A DNA stretch of 40,572 bases, from NCBI GenBank assembly GCA_027859055.1, contig JAQIBO010000311.1, positions 1 to 40,572 of the forward strand, in the 5' to 3' direction. The notes below the pieces were generated by a model. It was not told the origin of the DNA. It saw nothing but the letters and a program-made list of their open reading frames with translations, and did not search any database. The position numbers and the translations under genes are program-made. Below are positions 31,672-38,663 of the stretch, piece by piece; positions within the stretch are counted from its first letter, which is position 1; the number at the start of each line of letters is the position of its first letter. Source of the DNA: Spirochaeta sp. GTDB lineage: Bacteria; Spirochaetota; Spirochaetia; DSM-27196; Alkalispirochaetaceae.

Positions 31672-33708
31672 ATGAATGGCATACGGAATATATTGATCAT
31701 TGGCGGCGTTGCCGCCGGCGCAACTGCAGCCGCCCGGGCGCGACGCCTGAACAGTGCGGCAAACATCACGATCCTTGAGGCTGGGTCCGACGTGTCCTTC
31801 GCCAATTGCGGTCTGCCGTACTACCTCGGCGGCGATATCCAACACCGATCCTCACTGATCCTCGCGAGTCCGCAGACGTTTCGGGACCAGTACAACGTGG
31901 ACGTCCACACCAACACGCAGGCGTTGCGGATCGATCGCGAGCACCGGCGCGTCTTTGCGCAGAACACCGCGAGCGGCGAGGAGCACATTTACGATTACGA
32001 TTCTCTGATTCTCGCGCAGGGCGGGAAGCCGATCGCGCCCCCGATTCCCGGCGCCGATTCCGAGCACGTGTTTCAGCTCTGGACACTCGACGACATGGAC
32101 CACATAGATCGGTTCATCGAAGAACGCGCCCCGGAATCCGCGGTCGTTGTCGGCGGTGGTTTTATCGGGCTTGAGATGGTGGAAGCCCTTCGGAAGCGTG
32201 GCATGGACGTTGCACTGGTGGAGATGGCACCGCACGTGATGCCCAACCTCGAGGGCGAGTTCGCCGGGTTTCTGCAGAAGGAACTCCTTGATTACGGGGT
32301 CGACCTTCGTCTCGGACGGTCCCTCACCGCGATCGGCGACGGGACCGCCACGCTAAGCGACGGCACCACCGTAGACGCGGACTTTGTTCTGCTCTCGGTC
32401 GGGGTGCGTCCCACCCTGACTCTTGCGCAGGATGCGGGACTCGAGATCGGAACCGCCGGCGGACTCAGCGTCTCCGAGACGCTCCAGACCAGCGACGAGC
32501 GAATTTTTGCAGCAGGTGACATGGTTGAGGTCACACACACGATCCAGGGGCGGACCGTACGGATGCCCCTTGCCGGCCCCGCCAATCGCCAGGGCCGCAT
32601 CGTCGCGGAAAACGCCCTTGGTGGTGCGCGGCGATACCGGGGTGCATCGGGAACCTCCGTCGTGAAGCTCTTTGGAGCGGTCGCCGGGGCGACGGGACTC
32701 AGCCTGGCCGCGGCACGGGAGGCGGGGTTCGACGCGGATGCAGTGGTCGTCCACAAAGCCAGCCACACCGCGTACTACCCGGGTTCGGAAAAGGTCAGTC
32801 TCATGGTGATCTACGATCGGGAGACCGGAGCAATTCTCGGCGGCCAGGCCGGCGGTCGCGTCGGTGTCGACAAGCGTATTGATGTGATCGCCACGGCGAT
32901 AGCCGGCGGTCTGACGGTAGCGGACCTTGAGGAGCTCGACCTGGCGTATGCACCGCCGTTCAACAGCCCCAACGGACCGGTGAATATGGTCGCCTTCACC
33001 GCGGAGAACAAGCGGTCAGGTTTCAGTCCGGCGATTCTTGCGCAGGATCTGGAGACGTTTGCCATCGACCGGCAGCCGATCGTGATCGATCTCCGTGATC
33101 CGATCAGCTTTGGCAAGGCCAACCTCGCGGGAAGCAACAACCTGAGTCAGAATATGCTGCGAGAGAACCTGGACCAGATTCCACGGGAACACCCGATCGT
33201 GCTGATCAGCGACGATGGACAGAAGGGGCACGTTGTTTTGCGGATGCTCGCAGGAGCCGGATTTGAGACGGTGTACAACCTGAGCGGCGGATATATCTCG
33301 CTTGAGCGTCACGCCCGGGCGGTCGGATACGAGCACCTCCGCGTCGGCCTGCTGCCGGTTGAGCCCAAATCGATCGAGGATCTGGAACACGGCATCACCG
33401 CCGCTGGGATCGACGCCGCCGCGACCGCCGATGCGAACACCGACGCGATCTCCGGAGACGGACCGCTGGTGATCGACGTGCGGACGCCGATGGAGTTTTC
33501 GATGGGCGCCTACCCCGGTGCGGTGAACATATCCCTCGACGAACTTCCCGCCCGGGTCGCCGACCTCGGCGACAAGAACCGCGAGATCATCCTGTACTGC
33601 GCCTCCGGAGCGCGCTCAGCGTATGGGCAGCGAATTCTGCAGCAGCTCGGATATACCAACGTCCGGAACGGTGGAAGTCTCCACGACGTAATGGCCGCGC
33701 AGGCGTAA
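31672..33708 (+). CDS. CoA-disulfide reductase-type flavoprotein with two C-terminal rhodanese domains
   Basis: 678 residues. FAD motif GGVAAGATAAARARR (11-25), redox cysteine C46 in FANCGLPYY, NAD motif VVGGGFIGLEM and the IFAAGDM segment: a pyridine nucleotide-disulfide reductase of the CoA-disulfide reductase / polysulfide reductase class. Two rhodanese domains follow (~455-550 and ~590-678). The second has the active loop CASGARS with C643. The first reads SDDGQKGH (513-520) where CxxGxRS should be, so it has lost the sulfur-carrying cysteine. Likely function is reduction of CoA persulfide or polysulfide (family knowledge). AGGAG precedes the ATG; strong promoter and palindromes upstream. 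Confidence 0.94.
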   Translation: MNGIRNILIIGGVAAGATAAARARRLNSAANITILEAGSDVSFANCGLPYYLGGDIQHRSSLILASPQTFRDQYNVDVHTNTQALRIDREHRRVFAQNTASGEEHIYDYDSLILAQGGKPIAPPIPGADSEHVFQLWTLDDMDHIDRFIEERAPESAVVVGGGFIGLEMVEALRKRGMDVALVEMAPHVMPNLEGEFAGFLQKELLDYGVDLRLGRSLTAIGDGTATLSDGTTVDADFVLLSVGVRPTLTLAQDAGLEIGTAGGLSVSETLQTSDERIFAAGDMVEVTHTIQGRTVRMPLAGPANRQGRIVAENALGGARRYRGASGTSVVKLFGAVAGATGLSLAAAREAGFDADAVVVHKASHTAYYPGSEKVSLMVIYDRETGAILGGQAGGRVGVDKRIDVIATAIAGGLTVADLEELDLAYAPPFNSPNGPVNMVAFTAENKRSGFSPAILAQDLETFAIDRQPIVIDLRDPISFGKANLAGSNNLSQNMLRENLDQIPREHPIVLISDDGQKGHVVLRMLAGAGFETVYNLSGGYISLERHARAVGYEHLRVGLLPVEPKSIEDLEHGITAAGIDAAATADANTDAISGDGPLVIDVRTPMEFSMGAYPGAVNISLDELPARVADLGDKNREIILYCASGARSAYGQRILQQLGYTNVRNGGSLHDVMAAQA

Positions 33709-33822
33709 GCCTGCGTCTTTATGACGATGCGCGGGTGACTGCGGTCTATGTGCCGAGATATGCGCCAACGTCGAAATCGGCCTGGTTGAGAAAGTTCGGA
33801 AGCGTTGTCCGTGTTCAAAATC

Positions 33823-33857
33823 TTGACTATGCAACATGGTCATAATAGTCGTCACGT
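33823..33857 (+). promoter_or_regulatory. Candidate leaderless-type promoter of Phd remnant
   Basis: TTGACT (33823-33828), 17 bp, weak TAGTCG (33846-33851), 6 nt, ATG (33858). GACTAT (33825-33830) and ATAGTC (33845-33850) form an inverted repeat as in the vapBC promoter at 12.5 kb. Confidence 0.4.
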
Positions 33858-34043
33858 ATGCATGTGGTAACGATTCACGAAGCCAAGGCGACGTTGTCAC
33901 GGTTGACCGAGGAAGCTTTGTCGAGGCAAGAGGTCGTCATTGCGCGGAGAAACAAGCCGCTTGTACGGATCGTTCCATTGGAACAGCCGGCAACGCGCCG
34001 CCGTCACGCTGGACCTTCCGATGATTCACAAGGATCCCTTTGA
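33858..34043 (+). pseudogene. Phd/YefM-type antitoxin, C-terminus replaced through deletion
   Basis: MHVVTIHEAKATLSRLTEEA, then LSRQEVVIARRNKPLVRIVPLE: a Phd/YefM DNA-binding domain up to about residue 45. The following PATRRRHAGPSDDSQGSL is not antitoxin sequence but the downstream VapC gene read in the wrong frame. The neutralising tail is therefore missing. The DNA-binding part could still be made and bind its operator. Confidence 0.75.
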
Positions 34044-34137
34044 CCGCTTGATCATCGCCCAGGCGCATCACAACAACCTTCCCGTCCTGTCGTCGGATCC
34101 CGTCTTTGCGGAGTATGGGGTAACGAATCTGTTCTGA
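34000..34137 (+). pseudogene. VapC toxin fragment (C-terminal third)
   Basis: AVTLDLPMIHKDPFDRLIIA, then QAHHNNLPVLSSDPVFAEYGVTNLF: the last ~45 residues of a PIN-domain toxin, including the DPFDR and SSDP aspartates. The N-terminal two thirds with the first catalytic aspartates are gone, because one deletion joins it to the antitoxin gene. Confidence 0.8.
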
Positions 34138-34220
34138 GATTTCCCGGCGCCCGAACACACGAATGAACCAGGCGTTGCGGTACGGAATAGCAATATGGGC
34201 CACGGCTTCCGGTTTGAGCG

Positions 34221-34469
34221 ATGCTTTCGGCAAATCCGACGATTCGCCTGCCATTGTCGGAAGCTTGCCTCTTCTTGGGCGCCGGGACAAACCAGACGGT
34301 TGCCTTGCAGGGTCGTATCGAGGATCCTGACGAACCGGACTTGCGTGCTGAGACAGCTTTTCGTATCATTGCACATCCCCGCCCGTCACGGATTGAAATC
34401 GAAATCCAGAGCGGTAGACTGGGGGAGGACCAGTGGTACACCGATATGGAACGGGGAGACCGGCTATGA
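34221..34469 (+). CDS. Hypothetical protein coupled to lipoprotein gene, possibly truncated
   Basis: 82 codons: MLSANPTIRLPLSEACLFLG, then AGTNQTVALQGRIEDPDEPD, AETAFRIIAHPRPSRIEIEI, RLGEDQWYTDMERGDRL. It is strand-rich and protein-like, with no known motif. The stop overlaps the ATG of the lipoprotein gene as ATGA, which argues that it is translated. The start is unclear: the ATG at 34221 has no ribosome binding site, and the upstream region (34138-34220) is debris, with a possible third MNT-like fragment on the minus strand (FIRVFG-RR near 34150-34185). It may be the C-terminal end of a larger gene lost by deletion. Confidence 0.45.
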   Translation: MLSANPTIRLPLSEACLFLGAGTNQTVALQGRIEDPDEPDLRAETAFRIIAHPRPSRIEIEIQSGRLGEDQWYTDMERGDRL

Positions 34470-34909
34470 CTCGACTGACAGGAACGCTCGCAACACTTGT
34501 TTCGGTCGTTATGCTCTCGGTCGTCTCCTGCACGACCACGCCATCTGAGACAAACGAGCAACCGGAGCAACCGGCGATTGAAGCAACGCCGGTGGATGTG
34601 GGGCGTTACCTGGATACCGCATCCCCGGCGCTCGGTTCTACCGGTGTCCCTGTCGACACGGACGTATACCTGTCATTCACGGCGCCAGTCGCCGAGCGAT
34701 CGTTATCCCGGGTATCGATAGATCCGCGTGTTCCCTTTGAGGCGCACCTCCAGTGGTACGTGGGGCCGGCGACACAACTCACGCTCAATCTGGCACCTCT
34801 GAGTCCGGAGACCACCTACACGATCACCCTGGAGCCTGAGTTTTGGCTCAACGGGCGGCCGATCGGTGAGGTGTGGTCGTACCGCTTCACGACTGAATCA
34901 GCCCCGTGA
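34466..34909 (+). CDS. Lipoprotein with SbsA-like Ig domain
   Basis: 147 residues. Signal sequence TLATLVSVVMLSVVSC with a lipobox ending at VVSC, then a threonine/glutamate-rich linker. Residues ~45-147 fit the Big_5 / SbsA Ig-like fold: ASPALGSTGVPVDTDVYLSF, LSRVSIDPR, LAPLSPETTYTITL, VWSYRFTT. Such domains occur on surface or secreted proteins and often mediate binding. ATGA-coupled to the small gene upstream. Cell location: outer face of a membrane (inference from the lipobox). Confidence 0.8.
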   Translation: MTRLTGTLATLVSVVMLSVVSCTTTPSETNEQPEQPAIEATPVDVGRYLDTASPALGSTGVPVDTDVYLSFTAPVAERSLSRVSIDPRVPFEAHLQWYVGPATQLTLNLAPLSPETTYTITLEPEFWLNGRPIGEVWSYRFTTESAP

Positions 34910-35137
34910 ACCCTCTTGAGGCGGTCCGATCGCGGGGGATGAAGCGGTTCGATGTGTTTGCGTTATTTCGAGCGGTGCGAGAACGTCCTCGCGAAAGATT
35001 TCTTCCGAATGACGTTTGAGTCGGTTGCCAGGTGGCATCTGCAGGTCGTCCAACCGCTCCGCAGAATCCAACGCGTCCATCTTCTTTGCCACGATCTTGC
35101 AAACGGTCTCGGAGCACAGTGAGGGAAATTTCCAAAA
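34898..35137 (-). pseudogene. HigB-HigA toxin-antitoxin remnant fused by deletion
   Basis: One frame reads KFPSLCSETVCKIVAKKMDA, then LDSAERLDDLQMPPGNRL, which is the N-terminal half of a HigB toxin. It continues directly as HSEEIFREDVLAPLEITQT, which is the N-terminus of a HigA antitoxin (HPGEILREEFLxPLGLTQT pattern). The second half of HigB and the HigA start are missing, so a single deletion fused the two genes in frame. The HigA helix-turn-helix is then degenerate. The remainder of 34910-35209 has no other frame. Confidence 0.7.
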
Positions 35138-35209
35138 AACCTGAGGTTAATCGGGTGTATACAGGCCGCAGCAGATCACGCGACGGACGGGGCCCGAAGA
35201 AGAAACCTG

Positions 35210-35244
35210 TTGAAGCGCGATCGACTGGGTGATATTCTATACAC
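35210..35244 (+). promoter_or_regulatory. Leaderless-type promoter of ccdAB
   Basis: TTGAAG (35210-35215), 17 bp, TATTCT (35233-35238), 6 nt, ATG (35245). No Shine-Dalgarno upstream of the ATG. Confidence 0.7.
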
Positions 35245-35475
35245 ATGAAAGAACACACGAAACGCCGTACCAATGTGAGTATAGATAGCGACCTTTTTGA
35301 AGCGGCCCGAGCGCGCGGGATGAAGCTGTCCTCTCTTCTGGAGGTCGCTATTCGTGAGAAGCTCCGGCAGGCGGCATCGGAGCAATGGCTCGAGGAAAAC
35401 CGCGAAGCTATCAGGACATATAAACGGGAGAGTGTCGAACACGGTGTCTTCTCCGATGGGCTCAGAAGTTTCTGA
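35245..35475 (+). CDS. ccdA: CcdA antitoxin
   Basis: 76 residues. N-terminal ribbon-helix-helix RRTNVSIDSDLFEAARARGM, helix KLSSLLEVAIREKLRQAA and the CcdA tail WLEENREAIRTYKRESVEHGVFSDGLRSF, which winds round CcdB. Binds its own promoter and blocks the gyrase poison CcdB (family knowledge). Stop and the toxin start overlap as TGATG (35473-35477). The ATG has a -10 box 6 nt upstream, so the transcript is probably leaderless. Confidence 0.93.
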   Translation: MKEHTKRRTNVSIDSDLFEAARARGMKLSSLLEVAIREKLRQAASEQWLEENREAIRTYKRESVEHGVFSDGLRSF

Positions 35476-35792
35476 TGGCCCAATTCGACATCTATCTGAA
35501 CGAGGACAAATCGACACAGACCCGTTTCCCGTACCTCCTTGATATACAGGTAGATTTGCTGTCCGACCTGCCGACTCGGCTTGTTGTCCCTCTTCGTCGC
35601 GGTACCGGCGCTGAACCGTGGGTAGTGTCTCGATTGCATCCCGTGCTGGAGTTGGGTGACACGTCCGTGGTCGCTGTCTTTTCGGAAATGGCCGCCGTAT
35701 CGTCGAACGTTCTCGGCAACAGGCTTGGAGATGCTCGCAGGCAGCGGACGGAACTCATCGCGGCCGTCGATCTGATGGTGACGGGTTTCTGA
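35475..35792 (+). CDS. ccdB: CcdB gyrase-poison toxin
   Basis: 105 residues, full CcdB length. MAQFDIYLNEDKSTQTRFPYLLDIQVDLL and TRLVVPLRRG match the CcdB beta sheet; the C-terminal region that carries the gyrase-binding Trp-Gly-Phe-like end in E. coli here ends in DLMVTGF. Complete and coupled to CcdA, so probably an active module, unlike the two remnants on its left. Confidence 0.92.
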   Translation: MAQFDIYLNEDKSTQTRFPYLLDIQVDLLSDLPTRLVVPLRRGTGAEPWVVSRLHPVLELGDTSVVAVFSEMAAVSSNVLGNRLGDARRQRTELIAAVDLMVTGF

Positions 35793-35823
35793 TACCGTTT
35801 GACGTATCTCCGGTCCTGGGCAT

Positions 35824-36232
35824 TCACACCGAAAACTTCTTGGATCCAGCCGCGCCACCATTCGTCGTCGTGCGGACGTTTTGCGGGGCACCAAGTTTTC
35901 GTCCCGCCGTCAACAGCCAGAAAATGAAGAGCACCTCGCCGACAAACGTGAACGTGGCGATCTGGACCGGGAACGCCACGCGAGTCCCCCGATGATTCCG
36001 AGGTGGATTCCGAACAGCACAAGCGCAGCCTGCCACGTCTGGTGATACCCTCGGTCACGTTGGCGGCGGTGGCGATCGGGTCACCGGCGACAACGATCGG
36101 GTCGATCACGCCGAACACCGCAAGCGGTGCGATCACCGCCATGACGAGGAGCCCGATGCCTGCGGTGATCGCGCCGACGTCCGGGGCGATCGGTACCGCC
36201 GACACGGTCTGGTCTGACTGGTCTGTATTCAT
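35824..36232 (-). pseudogene. DUF4386-like membrane protein pseudogene
   Basis: N-terminus: DVGAITAGIGLLVMAVIAPL, then VIDPIVVAGDPIATAANVTE, the DUF4386 start. The next frame continues TWQAALVLFGIHLGIIGGLAWRS, and a third frame holds the last helix ATFTFVGEVLFIFWLLTAGRK, as in intact DUF4386 proteins. The middle helices are deleted and two frameshifts separate the pieces. It lies 13 bp after the NAD(P)-binding gene in the same direction, so it was once second in that operon. Confidence 0.75.
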
Positions 36233-36245
36233 CGTGGTCAGCCTC

Positions 36246-36953
36246 TCAGATTGTCGCGGCGTCGGCCGCCGCGCCCCGGTGGGCCCGTGCCGAGGATGTC
36301 ATCCGCCCGACGATCGCTGGAGTCTCGTGGATAAGCGCGTCATCGGTCAGCGCCTCCACCATAAACAGCGCGAAATCGGTGCGTCGCGTCATGTTGCTCG
36401 CAAGGACCGGATCACCGACGTGATGACTCCATACCGGCAGCCCCTCGCTCTCGCCCTCTTCGAGATCGCTCCCGCGGACGACCGTCCAGCGGCGCGGGCT
36501 GGCAAATATCCGCCGGCACGCCTCAACCTGGTCGCGGAGATCAACCGCGCGGAAGAGACGCGCGATCCACCCGATCACCGCGACCATCATGAGGAACCAC
36601 CGGGAATATACGTCCTGCCCGTCGCGTGTGATGTGCCAGCCGCAGGAGAATACGAGGCGCGCCTCCGGATCCGCGTAATCCAGCACGGCCCGTGCGGTTC
36701 CAGACGCGTATCCGTGCACACCCCACGGAACGAGGACCGTCAGCACCCCGTCGCACCCCGAGACCGCGGTGCGGATCACTTCGCGATCGTTGGTCGGCCC
36801 CGGGACAATTTTGATCCGGTCGGCAAAATCGGCAAGCTTGTCCACGCTCTGTTCCCGGCAGACGCCGACCACCGCGTATCCGCGATCGAGGGCGTGCTGT
36901 ACCATATACCGTCCGAGTTTGCCCGACGCTCCGACGATGCAGACTTTTTTCAT
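36246..36953 (-). CDS. NAD(P)-binding atypical SDR (NmrA/YwnB-like)
   Basis: 235 residues. Rossmann motif VCIVGASGKLGRYMVQHA (4-21), GVCREQ, then VLTVLVPWGVHGYASGTARA and a mid-region hydrophobic stretch WFLMMVAVIGWIARLF. It fits the NAD(P)H-binding (NmrA-like) atypical SDR family, which lacks the YxxxK pair in many members. Substrate unknown. GGAGG precedes the ATG. Divergent from a TetR regulator across a shared operator, hence probably repressed by it. Confidence 0.9.
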   Translation of the reverse strand: MKKVCIVGASGKLGRYMVQHALDRGYAVVGVCREQSVDKLADFADRIKIVPGPTNDREVIRTAVSGCDGVLTVLVPWGVHGYASGTARAVLDYADPEARLVFSCGWHITRDGQDVYSRWFLMMVAVIGWIARLFRAVDLRDQVEACRRIFASPRRWTVVRGSDLEEGESEGLPVWSHHVGDPVLASNMTRRTDFALFMVEALTDDALIHETPAIVGRMTSSARAHRGAAADAATI

Positions 36954-36969
36954 GTGGTCCTCCCGAAAC

Positions 36970-37012
36970 TTGACTTACGCTGTAAGGTAAGCGTACAGTG
37001 TAAGTATGTCAA
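36970..37012. promoter_or_regulatory. Divergent promoters with shared TetR operator
   Basis: Inverted repeat CTTACGCTGTA (36974-36984), 9-bp spacer, TACAGTGTAAG (36994-37004), with one mismatch. Plus strand: TTGACT (36970-36975), 18 bp, TACAGT (36994-36999), 6 nt, ATG (37006). Minus strand: TTGACA (37012-37007), 17 bp, TACCTT (36989-36984). One repressor dimer pair would cover both promoters. Confidence 0.75.
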
Positions 37013-37695
37013 GAGGAAAATTTATCGCTGCAGCGGATAGGTCGAATGGTGAACGCGCACGCCTCAGCAGAGACCGCGTTCTCGAGACTGCGCTGCGGAT
37101 CGCAGACCGAGACGGTCTCGAAACACTTTCCATGCGCAACCTTGCCGCAGAACTCGGGGTCAAGGCTATGTCGCTCTATAACCACGTTGCCAACAAGGAC
37201 GCAATCATCGACGGGATCGTGGATCGCGTCGTGACCGAGATCGAGCTTCCTCCGCGTTCTACCGACTGGAAAGAGGCGATGCGGCGGCGGGCGCACTCCG
37301 CGCACCGGGTTCTGCTGCGGCATCGCTGGGCCACGGGGGCGATCGTCTCCCGCGTCAACGCGGGGCCGGGAATGCTGCGATATGTCGATGCGACGGTCGG
37401 GTGTCTGCACGACGCGGGGTTCTCCTACGAGATGGCGGACCATATCTGGAACGCGATGGACAGCTATATCTACGGGTTTACGCTCCAGGAGTTGAACTTT
37501 CCGTTTCGCCCGGATGAGCACGCAAGTGCGGCACGCGAATTCCTGCCGCAGATCGCGCCCGGGGAATACCCCGACTTCGTCGCGCTCGCCCGGCTGGTCG
37601 CCGAGGAAAAGCATACCGGTGTGCACGACTTCGCGTTCGGGCTCAATCTGATTCTCGACGGGCTCGAGCGACACCGGGGCGGTTCTCCCCAGTAG
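37006..37695 (+). CDS. TetR-family regulator (TetR_C type)
   Basis: 229 residues. Helix-turn-helix ALRIADRDGLETLSMRNLAAELGVKAMSLYNHVANKDAIIDGI, the sequence type of tetracycline-repressor-like proteins (LYNHVANKDAI). The C-terminal domain (VLLRHRWATGAIVSR, FGLNLILDGLER) matches the TetR_C family. No Shine-Dalgarno fits: the start codon directly follows the operator and lies 6 nt after the -10 box. It should repress itself and the divergent NAD(P)-binding gene until an effector binds. Confidence 0.92.
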   Translation: MSRGKFIAAADRSNGERARLSRDRVLETALRIADRDGLETLSMRNLAAELGVKAMSLYNHVANKDAIIDGIVDRVVTEIELPPRSTDWKEAMRRRAHSAHRVLLRHRWATGAIVSRVNAGPGMLRYVDATVGCLHDAGFSYEMADHIWNAMDSYIYGFTLQELNFPFRPDEHASAAREFLPQIAPGEYPDFVALARLVAEEKHTGVHDFAFGLNLILDGLERHRGGSPQ

Positions 37696-37754
37696 TATCG
37701 GTAGCATCACCGTTTTGTTGTGCGACAAGACGGAAAAGACAGAACAGAACCGAC

Positions 37755-37784
37755 TTGTCGAGTTGTTATACTGGGGTTATACTG
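37755..37784 (+). promoter_or_regulatory. Leaderless-type promoter with 11-bp-period direct repeats (mazEF module 2)
   Basis: TTGTCG (37755-37760), 17 bp, TATACT (37778-37783), 6 nt, ATG (37790). GTTATACTG occurs at 37765-37773 and 37776-37784, 11 bp apart, the same layout as in module 1 although the repeat sequence differs. Confidence 0.7.
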
Positions 37785-37789
37785 AAGGT

Positions 37790-38041
37790 ATGAAGACCGC
37801 AATCTCACTACCTGATTCATTGTATGAGGACGCCGAACGGACCGCCCGGGAAATGGGGATTCCTCGCAGTCAGCTGTTTGCACGAGCCGTATCGGAATTC
37901 ATAAAGAGACACCAGAGAGAAGAGATCACCCAGAGGTTGAACGAAGTCTACGAAAGAATGGAAGACCAGACTACACCCGAATTACCGACCGAACCCTCAG
38001 TTGAAACGACGGGAGAACTCACCAGAAATGACACGTGGTGA
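37790..38041 (+). CDS. MazE-like ribbon-helix-helix antitoxin (module 2)
   Basis: 83 residues. MKTAISLPDSLYEDAERTAREMGIPRSQLFARAVSEFIKRHQ is a complete ribbon-helix-helix with the family's SRSQLF-like turn (here PRSQLF); the tail EEITQRLNEVYERMEDQ is helical and acidic. It should neutralise the MazF encoded downstream and repress the operon through the direct repeats. The last 14 bp overlap the toxin gene. Probably leaderless (6 nt from the -10 to ATG). Confidence 0.9.
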   Translation: MKTAISLPDSLYEDAERTAREMGIPRSQLFARAVSEFIKRHQREEITQRLNEVYERMEDQTTPELPTEPSVETTGELTRNDTW

Positions 38042-38369
38042 ACTGTGGTGGACCGACTTCGGGATACCCTTCGGCAGCGAACATGGGTTCCCGCGACCGG
38101 TGCTCGTCGTACAGGATGATGCCTATACCCAGAGCAGGCTCAACACCGTAGTCGTCATACCGCTCACGACGAACCTGGTATTAGCAGAAGCCCCTGGAAA
38201 TGTTTTCCTGTCCAAAGCGGAGTCCAGCCTGGCCAAAGACTCCGTCATTGTGGTAACGCAGCTTTCAGCAATTGACAAGAAGAGACTGATAGAAAACATC
38301 GGTACAGTAACCCGGGAGACAATGGAAGATATCGAAACTGGAATCGCTATGGTACTGGGTATAGAATGA
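38028..38369 (+). CDS. MazF-type endoribonuclease toxin (module 2)
   Basis: 113 residues. MTRGELWWTDFGIPFGSEHGF, then RPVLVVQDDAYTQSRLNTVVVIPLTTN, the classical MazF pattern with the conserved RPVLVVQ strand; KDSVIVVTQLSAIDKKRLIE and IGTVTRETMEDIETGIAMVLGI complete the fold. Closer to canonical MazF than the module at 11.5 kb. Start at 38028, overlapping the antitoxin stop by 14 bp. Confidence 0.94.
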   Translation: MTRGELWWTDFGIPFGSEHGFPRPVLVVQDDAYTQSRLNTVVVIPLTTNLVLAEAPGNVFLSKAESSLAKDSVIVVTQLSAIDKKRLIENIGTVTRETMEDIETGIAMVLGIE

Positions 38370-38663
38370 TTTTTGCATAACACGTATCAGGCCAGGGCGC
38401 TATCGGCAAAAGCTACGCTTTCGCCTTCGCCGGGCGTTCCGTTCAGATGTGATTGTTACATGGGCACCACTCAAAACTCGGCTGAATGTTGCGGGTAACG
38501 GAGGGTCCGGGCAAAAACCATTCGCGGCCCCATCGAGAAGACCGTCGTTCCCGGACCGAAGGGACCCGGCGGACGACCGCGTAATGCGCCGAACCGACGC
38601 TTTACACGAAACCATAACAACCAATTATTATTAATATTGTCACCATTGATGTATCTTAGTGGT
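38370..38663. other. Intergenic region before response regulator
   Basis: 294 bp without a coherent frame. An imperfect hairpin GGCAAAAGC-TAC-GCTTTCGCC (38405-38425) lies downstream of the mazF-type gene, possibly a weak terminator. Near its right end, TATCTT (38652-38657) stands 6 nt before the response-regulator ATG; a weak TTATTA lies 18 bp upstream of it. Confidence 0.45.

Noticed and set aside
33709..33822. Possible small gene between the CoA-disulfide reductase and the Phd remnant
   Set aside because: Short frames on both strands lack starts with binding sites and show no motif; probably part of the decayed TA region.
36003..37040. 345-codon plus-strand frame opposite the NAD(P)-binding gene
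   Set aside because: Shadow frame; the minus strand carries the Rossmann motif and SD.
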